64,000 nt of DNA from assembly GCA_015067005.1 (NCBI GenBank), contig SVNH01000001.1, forward strand, positions 124,001-188,000. The letters run 5' to 3'. A model generated the notes under the pieces. That model made no database searches. It had not been told where the DNA came from and worked only from the letters and a program-made list of their open reading frames with translations. The position numbers were made by a program, and so were the translations under genes. Of the stretch, positions 49,874 through 58,266 are shown one piece after another (positions within the stretch are counted from its first letter, which is position 1; every line of letters begins with the position of its first letter). Source of the DNA: Ruminococcus flavefaciens (lineage in GTDB: Bacteria > Bacillota > Clostridia > Oscillospirales > Ruminococcaceae).

Positions 49874-51070
49874 TCAGAGTTTTTTCTTTTCGTTTTCGAT
49901 GATCTTGAGAAGATCGTCAACTGACATATCGGAAACCGGCTTTTTCTTAGTGGATTCGGAATCAGTTTTTCTGAGGATGTCTGTAATATCAGGCGAATCG
50001 CTCTTTTTCGGAGCGTAAGCGCTTGCAGACTGGCTTCTCAGAGGGGTTGTTCTCGGAACATCGTTTCTGGACATTTCAGCAAGTTGAGCCTTTGAAAGTA
50101 CGCCTGTGTTGTCCGGAACGCTTGATGCAGCGGAAGTATCTGTGCTTGCGTTCTTGATACTGAAAGTGCCTGTGCGCTCGGCTTCGGCAGTTTTTCTGAG
50201 CATTTCCTCACGGAGAGCATCTGCGGTAGGAGCGGTAGATGAAGAGCCGCCTACATTTCTTGCTGCAAATGCGGATTCAGCAGAGCGCTGGCTTCTGAAC
50301 TGCATAGTGCGCTCTTTTTCCTTCTGGTAAGGTGAATCGTGGTTTACCTGCTTCTGGCTGAAATTCTCAGCGATAGACATCTTCTTGCGTTCGAGTTCAT
50401 CGCTTGGCTGTATTTCCTGTGAAGCCTCGAAGAGAGGGGTTCCGTTCTTGACATGAGAGTGTCTCTGAGGAACTTTCTTAGCTTCCTCATCGTATTCATA
50501 GAAGTCGAAATTATCGTCTTCGTCGGAGTCGCTGCCGGAAGAAGCGATCTTGACGATGAGGAGTATAACAAGGATAACGCAGGGAAGTATAAGAAGAGCG
50601 AGTATACCCTTGATAGATGTTGTGAATCTGATGAAAGCACCGAGGTCTTTGCTTTCCGGATAGCCTGAACATACTGCAACGATCTTGTCCTTGGAGATAG
50701 TACCGTCGTTGTCCGGACCAGCCTTGTCGATGTGTGTAGCGTCCTTTGTGCCGTATTTATCGTTTACGCTGTCAGCGTTGATGATCTCGCGGACACGGAG
50801 TTCATCGGGCTTATCAGCCGGATAGCAGAGAACTACCTGACCGTTTGTGATAGACTGGTTTTTAGCGTCTTTAGCAAGAAGTGCAGAGCCTTCCGAAACG
50901 TAATTGCCCATGTTGTCCTTTTTATCTACAACGTAGATATACCTTCCGAGGATATGGGGGATCTTACCGTTTGAGAATGCAACATTAACACCTGCGGCAA
51001 CGATTATCAGCAGTATGCAAACGATAACCAGGAAGCCTTTAAGTATTGAGAATCCTTTATTCTTTTCCAT
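49874..51070 (-). CDS. SipW-like (signal peptidase I fold) membrane protein with long cytosolic tail, probably not a peptidase
   Basis: TM helix, VSEGSALLAKDAKNQSITNGQVVLCYP...LRVREII...GAFIRFTTSIKGILALLILP resembles ER-type signal peptidases; about 190-aa low-complexity tail. Confidence 0.5.
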   Translation of the reverse strand: MEKNKGFSILKGFLVIVCILLIIVAAGVNVAFSNGKIPHILGRYIYVVDKKDNMGNYVSEGSALLAKDAKNQSITNGQVVLCYPADKPDELRVREIINADSVNDKYGTKDATHIDKAGPDNDGTISKDKIVAVCSGYPESKDLGAFIRFTTSIKGILALLILPCVILVILLIVKIASSGSDSDEDDNFDFYEYDEEAKKVPQRHSHVKNGTPLFEASQEIQPSDELERKKMSIAENFSQKQVNHDSPYQKEKERTMQFRSQRSAESAFAARNVGGSSSTAPTADALREEMLRKTAEAERTGTFSIKNASTDTSAASSVPDNTGVLSKAQLAEMSRNDVPRTTPLRSQSASAYAPKKSDSPDITDILRKTDSESTKKKPVSDMSVDDLLKIIENEKKKL

Positions 51071-51423
51071 TTACGATCATCCTTTTCTTTTTAATCTTTT
51101 TCTATCGCTACACATTAATAATAAATATTACTATGAAGTGTTGTTTGCCGCCTTAGATAAGCACATCAAAAAGCGGATAAAAATATTATAACACATATTG
51201 CGACAGATTTCAAACTTTTTTATGGTTTTATTTTTTAAAAATATATAGCTGTCTGAAAAAATGTCTCGTCTTCGTCAGAATCTACTAAATTCACCTGTTA
51301 ATTATTTACAATTCGTTATTATGCACAATCGATACCTGCTTTTTTCTCGCCTGAAACGCCTTTTCTTTGTTCGTTTTTCGCAATATGTATATTTCGTGGA
51401 TAAATATTTGTTGAAATATACAG

Positions 51424-51452
51424 TTGCAAAAACTATGCAAAAATAGTATAAT
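51424..51452 (+). promoter_or_regulatory. Promoter of glycogen phosphorylase
   Basis: TTGCAA, 17-bp spacer, TATAAT. Confidence 0.65.
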
Positions 51453-51573
51453 TGGAATATACCGTTTGTAAATATATGTGTCAGGGGTGACGGCGGTACG
51501 TGCGCGGAGGCTGATACGCATTATACGTTTTGTATTTACGCCGCGTATTCTGTAACAGAATGGAGTTTTTATA

Positions 51574-53982
51574 ATGGCTAACAAAAAAGTTAATCCTCTT
51601 ATGAATATTATCAGGAGTGAGTTCCCGAAGAAATTGCAGCTTCTTTACAGCGTTTCTCCGGAGGATGCTTCCGATAAGCAGGTCTATCAGGTGCTCTCCT
51701 CTATCATCGTTGAGATCCTCGGCTCAAAGAGACAGAGCTTCATCAACCATACCCATTCCGTAGGCGGAAAGCAGATATACTATCTTTCTATGGAATTCCT
51801 TATGGGACGTTCACTCAAAACAAGCATTTATAACCTTGAACTTGCTGATGACATCACTTCCATGCTCAAGGAATATGATATAAATCTCGATAAGATATAT
51901 GAATACGAGCCTGATGCAGGTCTCGGAAACGGCGGCCTCGGACGTCTTGCTGCCTGCTATCTCGATGGTCTCGCTACAACAGGTTTCCCTGCAATGGGCT
52001 ACTCTATCTGCTATGAATACGGTATCTTCCAGCAGAAGCTTGAAGACGGCTGGCAGACAGAGCTTCCTGATAACTGGCTCCCCGGCGGTTCGGTATGGCT
52101 CGTTCCTAAGCCGGAGCTCGCTATCGACATCCATTTCGAGGGTGATCTTCAGGAATACTGGGATAATCAGTATCACTACATCTCCCATGTGAATTACAAT
52201 ACCGTTGTTGCAACTCCGTATGATATGTATGTATCCGGCTATGGCGGAGAAGGCGTATCTGTACTTCGTCTCTGGTCTGCTAAAGCTCCTAACTTCAATA
52301 TGGAGATGTTCAACAAGGGCAACTACGAAAAGGCACTTGCTCAGAACTCTATTGCAAATGCTATCTCGAAGATACTCTATCCTAATGATAACCACCTTGA
52401 GGGTAAGAGTCTCCGTCTGCGTCAGCAGTATTTCCTCTGTGCAGCTTCTATCGGAGACATCGTAAACACACATATGAACGTTTACGGCACTCTTGAAAAC
52501 CTCGCTGACAAGGTAGCTATCCATATCAATGATACTCACCCGACTCTCGCTATCCCTGAACTCATGCGTATCCTTCTCGATGACTGCGGCTATACATGGG
52601 AAAAGGCTTGGGACATCGTTACACGTACTTTCGCTTACACCAACCATACTGTTATGGCTGAAGCACTTGAAAAATGGGATGTCAACCTTGTTAAGGCTGT
52701 TATTCCGCGTATATTCTCTATCATCGTTGAGATCAACAACCGCTACTGCCAGTCACTTATGGAGAGAAACGGCTACGATAGTGCTAAGACTACAAGAATG
52801 TCGATCATCAAGGATAATACTATCCATATGGCTACTCTCTGTGTTGCGGCTTCACACAGCGTAAACGGCGTATCAAAGCTTCATTCAGAGATCATCAAGC
52901 AGTCGGTATTCCACGATGAATATGAGAATACTCCTGAAAAATTCAAGAACGTTACCAACGGTATCGCTTACAGAAGATGGCTCTCGCAGTCCAATCCGGC
53001 GCTTACAAAGCTTCTTTCAGATACTATCGGCAAGAAGTTTATCAAGGATTCCGATGAACTTGAAAAGTTCAGAGCATTCCAGAACGATGAGGAAGTTCTC
53101 GGCAAGCTCCTTGAAGTTAAGAAGGCAAGCAAGGAAAGCTTTGCTAAATATGTCATGAAGGAAACCGGCACAGCCCTCAATACTGACAGCATTTTCGATG
53201 TTCAGGTAAAGCGTCTCCACGAATACAAGAGACAGCACCTCAACGTTATGAATATACTCACAGATTACGCTTATCTGCTCAATAATCCTGATGCACCTTT
53301 CACTCCTAAGACCTATATCTTTGCTGCAAAGGCTGCTCCGGGCTACTATCTTGCTAAGCAGATAATCAAGATGATCTGGGCTATCTCGGAAGAAATCAGA
53401 AAGAATCCGCATATCAACCAGAAGCTTCAGGTCGTATTCCTTGAGAACTACTGCGTAACACTTTCTGAGCACCTCATGCCGGCTGCCGACATCTCAGAAC
53501 AGATCTCGCTTGCAGGTACAGAGGCTTCGGGTACAGGATGTATGAAGCTCATGCTCAACGGCGCTATCACTCTCGGTACTCTCGACGGCGCTAACATCGA
53601 GATAAGAGAGGCTTGCGGAGAAGATAATATAATTATCTTCGGTATGACAACTCCTGAGGTGAATGCTCTCAGGGCTAACGGCTATAATCCGATAAACTAC
53701 TTCAACAGCGATAATCGTATACATGAAGCTATCGAGCGTATGTATCACGGTATCAACGGATGTACTTTCACTGATGTTGCTAATTCACTCAAGGAGCGCG
53801 ATCCTTACATGGTACTTGCTGATTTCGACAGCTACCGCAAGGCTCAGCAGTATGCAACTGAGTGCTATAACGATAAGATGAAGTGGGCTAAGATGTCGAT
53901 CAATAACATTGCCGGTGCAGGTATCTTCTCTGCCGACCGCGCTGTTACCGAGTACGCTGACAACATCTGGCACTTACGCTGA
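51574..53982 (+). CDS. glgP: Glycogen/starch phosphorylase
   Basis: YLSMEFLMGRSL, PDAGLGNGGLGRLAACYLDG, QVKRLHEYKRQHLN, EASGTGCMKLMLNGAITLGTLDGANIEI. Confidence 0.97.
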   Translation: MANKKVNPLMNIIRSEFPKKLQLLYSVSPEDASDKQVYQVLSSIIVEILGSKRQSFINHTHSVGGKQIYYLSMEFLMGRSLKTSIYNLELADDITSMLKEYDINLDKIYEYEPDAGLGNGGLGRLAACYLDGLATTGFPAMGYSICYEYGIFQQKLEDGWQTELPDNWLPGGSVWLVPKPELAIDIHFEGDLQEYWDNQYHYISHVNYNTVVATPYDMYVSGYGGEGVSVLRLWSAKAPNFNMEMFNKGNYEKALAQNSIANAISKILYPNDNHLEGKSLRLRQQYFLCAASIGDIVNTHMNVYGTLENLADKVAIHINDTHPTLAIPELMRILLDDCGYTWEKAWDIVTRTFAYTNHTVMAEALEKWDVNLVKAVIPRIFSIIVEINNRYCQSLMERNGYDSAKTTRMSIIKDNTIHMATLCVAASHSVNGVSKLHSEIIKQSVFHDEYENTPEKFKNVTNGIAYRRWLSQSNPALTKLLSDTIGKKFIKDSDELEKFRAFQNDEEVLGKLLEVKKASKESFAKYVMKETGTALNTDSIFDVQVKRLHEYKRQHLNVMNILTDYAYLLNNPDAPFTPKTYIFAAKAAPGYYLAKQIIKMIWAISEEIRKNPHINQKLQVVFLENYCVTLSEHLMPAADISEQISLAGTEASGTGCMKLMLNGAITLGTLDGANIEIREACGEDNIIIFGMTTPEVNALRANGYNPINYFNSDNRIHEAIERMYHGINGCTFTDVANSLKERDPYMVLADFDSYRKAQQYATECYNDKMKWAKMSINNIAGAGIFSADRAVTEYADNIWHLR

Positions 53983-54095
53983 CATCCGGGACTCGGCTGC
54001 ATTTCACAATAATCAAACCACGTATTTTAGGGGACGTTTTTGCCGTCCCCTATTGGCGTGTTTAAACAAAATCAATATTGAAAACGGAGACAACT

Positions 54096-55985
54096 ATGAA
54101 ACCTATATATGACACTTGGGATCTGTCTTATAAATCAATTTTCGGTGCGGTGAGACAGTTTGAGACAGTTCGTTTCTCAATACGTCTTTCAAAGGACATA
54201 CATCCTGATTTTCTGCCTGTTATGGTACTCTTCCGTACCGGATTCAAAGAGAGATTTCTCACAATGCACTGCACCGGCGAAGAAGAAGACTGCTTCGTTT
54301 ATTCCGCTGAGTATAATGCAAGATATACCGATGTGCATTATTACTATTTCTCTTATACTCAGGGCGGTCTGCGCCATTACATCAAAAAGACCGACTGCCA
54401 TTACGGTACAGTCGATACAGGTGATCTCTTCCAGCTTACAGTTTATAGCAGTGAGTATCAGACTCCGGATTTCCTTAAGGGCGGAATTATGTATCAGATA
54501 TTTCCGGATCGCTTCTGCCGGAGCGGAAAGCAGCACGAAAATGTGCCTTCTGACAGGATAATCCGCGATGACTGGAATGGTACTCCCTACTATAAGCCGG
54601 ATCAGAACGGTCATGTATGGAACAACGACTATTTTGGCGGCGATTTTGAAGGAATAAAATCGAAGCTTGGCTATCTCAGCGATCTCGGAGTTACCTGCAT
54701 ATACCTCAATCCTATATTTGAATCACATGAGAATCACAGATACAATACCGCTGATTACATGAAAGCAGATCCGCTGCTTGGTACTAATGAGGAGTTTGCC
54801 GAACTCTGCGCCGAAGCTGAAAAATACGAGATCTCGATCATCCTTGACGGCGTTTTCTCACATACCGGCGCTGACAGTGTATACTTCAATAAGTTCGGAC
54901 GTTATCCGGAGCTCGGAGCATATCAGTCTAAGGACAGTAAGTATTATGAGTGGTATAGCTTTATAAACTATCCTGATACCTACGAAGCGTGGTGGGGTAT
55001 CGACACTCTCCCGAATGTATGGGAAAATAATGAGGATTACACCGAATTCATCTGCGGTGACGAGGGTGTACTTCACTACTGGCTCTCACAGGGAGCAGCC
55101 GGTTTCCGTCTTGATGTTGCTGATGAGCTCCCGGATCAGTTTCTCAATAATCTTCGCAGAAGCGTTAAGAAATTCGATAAGGACAAGATCATTATCGGTG
55201 AGGTCTGGGAGGACGCTACAAACAAGGAAAGCTATGGTGTAAAGCGCCGTTATCTCCTTGGCGATCAGCTCGATTCGGTTATGAACTATCCGTTCCGCGA
55301 GGCTATCATAAATTATGTTAAAGGCGGAACATCGCGCGAATTCATATATTCAGTAATGAATATCCTTGAAAACTATCCTAAGCCTACTATCGACGTTCTT
55401 ATGAATTTCGTCTCGACTCACGATATAGAACGTGCTATCAACCGTCTCGGCGGAGAGTATTGTGATGATAAATCCAAGGACTGGATGGCTGAACGCTGGC
55501 TTACTCAGGAGCAGTATCAGCACGGAAAGGATCTTCTCAAGGCTGCAATGGCACTTCAGTTTTTCCTGCCGGGAGTTCCGAGCATTTACTATGGCGATGA
55601 AGCCGGACTTCAGGGGTATAAGGATCCGTTCAATCGCCGCTGTTACCCTTGGGGCAATGAGGATCATGAGCTCATCGCTTATGTAAAGGAACTCAGCCGT
55701 GTAAGAAAGTCTATCCCGAACCTTAAGGACGGAAAGGCTTATTTTGCTCTTGTTGACGGTCATTCACTTGATGAGCGCCTTGCAATATTCACCCGTCAGG
55801 GACCAAAGGAAGATTACCTCTTCTTCATTAACAGAACAGGTGAGACCGTTACACTTCCTCACATTGACGAAACCCTTGATCTCTTCGAGAATTTTGCGCC
55901 TTTCTATGGAGAATTCAGCGATGGAAACATTACTGTTCCCCCTTATGGCTATTCAATAATCAAAGCACGATTTATCTACAAATAA
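54096..55985 (+). CDS. GH13 alpha-amylase family enzyme (neopullulanase/cyclomaltodextrinase-like)
   Basis: GIMYQIFPDRFCRS, YLNPIFESHENHRYNTADY, GFRLDVADELP, IIGEVWEDA, FVSTHDIERA. Confidence 0.93.
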   Translation: MKPIYDTWDLSYKSIFGAVRQFETVRFSIRLSKDIHPDFLPVMVLFRTGFKERFLTMHCTGEEEDCFVYSAEYNARYTDVHYYYFSYTQGGLRHYIKKTDCHYGTVDTGDLFQLTVYSSEYQTPDFLKGGIMYQIFPDRFCRSGKQHENVPSDRIIRDDWNGTPYYKPDQNGHVWNNDYFGGDFEGIKSKLGYLSDLGVTCIYLNPIFESHENHRYNTADYMKADPLLGTNEEFAELCAEAEKYEISIILDGVFSHTGADSVYFNKFGRYPELGAYQSKDSKYYEWYSFINYPDTYEAWWGIDTLPNVWENNEDYTEFICGDEGVLHYWLSQGAAGFRLDVADELPDQFLNNLRRSVKKFDKDKIIIGEVWEDATNKESYGVKRRYLLGDQLDSVMNYPFREAIINYVKGGTSREFIYSVMNILENYPKPTIDVLMNFVSTHDIERAINRLGGEYCDDKSKDWMAERWLTQEQYQHGKDLLKAAMALQFFLPGVPSIYYGDEAGLQGYKDPFNRRCYPWGNEDHELIAYVKELSRVRKSIPNLKDGKAYFALVDGHSLDERLAIFTRQGPKEDYLFFINRTGETVTLPHIDETLDLFENFAPFYGEFSDGNITVPPYGYSIIKARFIYK

Positions 55986-55991
55986 AATAGA

Positions 55992-56022
55992 CTGCACCGT
56001 AACTGAAACGGTGCAGCTTTTT
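55992..56022 (+). terminator. Intrinsic terminator
   Basis: CTGCACCGT-AACTGAA-ACGGTGCAGCTTTTT. Confidence 0.82.
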
Positions 56023-56145
56023 GTTAAAATAAGAATTTATCTTTTACTGTGTCTGAAAATAGTTTTTGAAGGCGAATGTATATATTGTAGAATGAAACAA
56101 AGAATACATATACTGAATCAATACTGAGAAAGTGAGGACACAACA

Positions 56146-56301
56146 ATGATAATGTTCAAAAAGACAAACGACATGACTGTATACCGCAGGAGAGGATGTC
56201 CTGTGTGTATAAAATTCGCGTGTATGACGGCTGTTGCCGGAATGGTCACAGCTGCCGTGGGCGGAGTTCCGTATCTTATCATGGAATTCTGTGTGCGCTG
56301 A
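56146..56301 (+). CDS. Small 51-aa membrane-like protein, unknown
   Basis: MIMFKKTNDMTVYRRRGCPVCIKFACMTAVAGMVTAAVGGVPYLIMEFCVR; RBS-like GTGAGGA, upstream TTGAAG-N16-TAGAAT, downstream strong terminator. Confidence 0.5.
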   Translation: MIMFKKTNDMTVYRRRGCPVCIKFACMTAVAGMVTAAVGGVPYLIMEFCVR

Positions 56302-56336
56302 ACTGCGATAGCTTCTTTCATCCCCCATATATGAAG

Positions 56337-56364
56337 AGACTGCTGTAATTTACAGCAGTCTTTT
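56337..56364 (+). terminator. Intrinsic terminator of the small 56146-56301 unit
   Basis: AGACTGCTGTAA-T-TTACAGCAGTCTTTT. Confidence 0.85.
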
Positions 56365-56378
56365 CTGTTATAAAGTTT

Positions 56379-56461
56379 TGGTATATAAATGCTTTTGGGT
56401 AGTGTGTATCCGGCGTTCGCAATTGCCCAGCCAATCCCGACCACAAAAAAGTTATTTATCC
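56379..56461. mobile_element. Short (83 bp) core-less MITE-like copy 3 with imperfect TSD TAAAGTTT/TAATGTTT
   Basis: Left TIR GGTATATAAATG...TGTGTATCCGGCGTTCGCAATTGC (last 24 bp identical to copy 2) joined directly to right TIR CCAGCCAATCCCGACCAC..GTTATTTATCC. Confidence 0.8.
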
Positions 56462-57088
56462 TAATGTTTTGAGCAATTCCGGAAGCTGCCTGAATTCCGG
56501 CAGTTCCGGCACGGTCTGAGCAATACTGCCAAAGCCATAGGCGGCGTGGATAAAGTCAAGACCGGCTTGCATAGTCGCATCGTAATCTCCCTGAATATCA
56601 CCGATATAGAAGGCTTTATCGAGCGAGTTGCGCTTTGCTATAAGAGCGATATTATCGCCCTTGCTTTTCAGATTATTTCCGTAGCACTCGATGTCATCGA
56701 AATACTTCCCGAATCCGTAATGTTCAAGAAAGGCTTCGATATAGCCTTTCTGACAGTTGCTTACGATATAAAGGGAGTATTCTTCTTTAAGGCGGATGAA
56801 AGTCTTTTCGAGATCAGAGTAGAGAATACCGCCGTGTTCGCGCAGATAGCGGTTTTCGTTTTCACAGCATTCTTCAAGAAGCTCCATGCGTTTTTTCTGC
56901 GAAAATCCTTTGAAGATAATATCTGCGATCTTATCCATAGTAAGTCCCATGACGCTCATAATATCGCTTTGAGTTATGTTTATATCAGTATAGCCGAGCG
57001 CTTTTAGTTTTTCGTTCCATGAGGCGGCAACGTTTTCTGAGGAATCCCAGAGTGTGCCGTCCATATCAAATATCAGACCTTTTTTCAT
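56456..57088 (-). CDS. HAD-superfamily hydrolase
   Basis: GLIFDMDGTLWDSSENV; FYIGDIQGDYDATMQAG. Stop codon lies inside the MITE-like copy 3. Confidence 0.92.
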   Translation of the reverse strand: MKKGLIFDMDGTLWDSSENVAASWNEKLKALGYTDINITQSDIMSVMGLTMDKIADIIFKGFSQKKRMELLEECCENENRYLREHGGILYSDLEKTFIRLKEEYSLYIVSNCQKGYIEAFLEHYGFGKYFDDIECYGNNLKSKGDNIALIAKRNSLDKAFYIGDIQGDYDATMQAGLDFIHAAYGFGSIAQTVPELPEFRQLPELLKTLG

Positions 57089-58149
57089 GTTTCACCTGTC
57101 ATTCTGCTGTAAATCTCGTTAAGCTGCGATCTGTCGTGCTTAACTTCATCGAGTATCGTTATCCTGCCGGTTCTTACGGTTCGTGCTTTTTCCCACATAT
57201 CCGCGAACATATCCTCGGTTATGCCGTAGGAAGCCGGTGAAATATCAAGCTTATGTGTCTTGAAATAGCTCAATATTCCGCTGGGATCCTGTCCCTGAAA
57301 GATACAGGCAGGGATAGTGCCGAGCGCCACTGCAAGTCCATGGGATATTCTTATATCCGGATAGTATTCCTCAATAGCGTGGGCGAAGAGGTGTTCGCTG
57401 CCGCTGCACGGACGTGATGAACCGGCAATTTCCATAGCAAGTCCGCCCATAACGAGTGCTCTTGAAAGTATCCTGATGAAAACGCGGCTTTTCATGTCCT
57501 TCTGGTCGCAGTGGTAGACGGAATCGAAGCTCATTCTGCTGAGGGCATAAGCGAAATCGTCTATCTGCGAGGAAGTCTTGGAGGCTGAGAGCTTCCAGTC
57601 AAAGAGGGCAGTATGCTTGGCGATCGTATCACCTATCCCTGAGAGTGTCTGACCTTCCGGCGCGTTTATTATCATGTTGGTATCAACTATTATCGCAGTA
57701 GGTATCTTGCAGGCAAAAGTCTTACGCGCTTTGCCGTAGGTCTCAAGAACTGAGAAAGGCGAGGCGAGCGAATCATTACTGAGGGAAGTCGGCATACAGA
57801 TATATACAGCTTTGCTGATATGAGCGGCGTATTTAGCAGTATCAAGAACTCTGCCGCCGCCGATGCCGATAATGATCTTAATGTCCTCAACGCAGACCTT
57901 TTTTGCTATCGAAACAGCTTCATCGAAGCTTGCACTGTTCATTGCAAGGATCTCTGCATTGCCGAAATCATGGCTGATGTCGGTGATCTTGTCCTTGTAT
58001 ATGTTTATGAGGAACTCTTCTGATATAACAATGGCTTTCTGACCGATTATATCCGGGATATATCGCTTTACGATCTCATCCGAGTGAAAGAAAGCGTCCT
58101 CTTCGACTGCAAGGCATATCGGAAGATTAAAACGGGTATGCTGGTTCAT
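57085..58149 (-). CDS. sn-glycerol-1-phosphate dehydrogenase-like (AraM/EgsA family)
   Basis: IIIGIGGGRVLDTAKYAAH; MPTSLSNDSLASPFSVLE; SGIGDTIAKHTALFDWKL; SSRPCSGSEHLFAHAIE. Confidence 0.82.
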   Translation of the reverse strand: MNQHTRFNLPICLAVEEDAFFHSDEIVKRYIPDIIGQKAIVISEEFLINIYKDKITDISHDFGNAEILAMNSASFDEAVSIAKKVCVEDIKIIIGIGGGRVLDTAKYAAHISKAVYICMPTSLSNDSLASPFSVLETYGKARKTFACKIPTAIIVDTNMIINAPEGQTLSGIGDTIAKHTALFDWKLSASKTSSQIDDFAYALSRMSFDSVYHCDQKDMKSRVFIRILSRALVMGGLAMEIAGSSRPCSGSEHLFAHAIEEYYPDIRISHGLAVALGTIPACIFQGQDPSGILSYFKTHKLDISPASYGITEDMFADMWEKARTVRTGRITILDEVKHDRSQLNEIYSRMTGET

Positions 58150-58224
58150 AACATCACCTCTTGTGCATATTTGTTTTTAGTATTATAACACATTACGAAA
58201 TAAATATCAACAATAAAGCAGATG

Positions 58225-58254
58225 AAAAAGGACTTCCCGTCAGGAAGTCCTTTT
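58225..58254 (-). terminator. Intrinsic terminator of the substrate-binding protein gene
   Basis: AAAAAGGACTTCC-CGTC-AGGAAGTCCTTTT. Confidence 0.82.
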
Positions 58255-58266
58255 GTGAGCATGATA

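Noticed and set aside
51811-52647. 278-aa minus-strand ORF
   Set aside because: Antisense to glycogen phosphorylase.
54029-54051. Hairpin AGGGGACG...CGTCCCCT between glgP and the GH13 gene as a terminator
   Set aside because: No downstream T-tract; may be an mRNA processing or stabilising hairpin, but not called a terminator.
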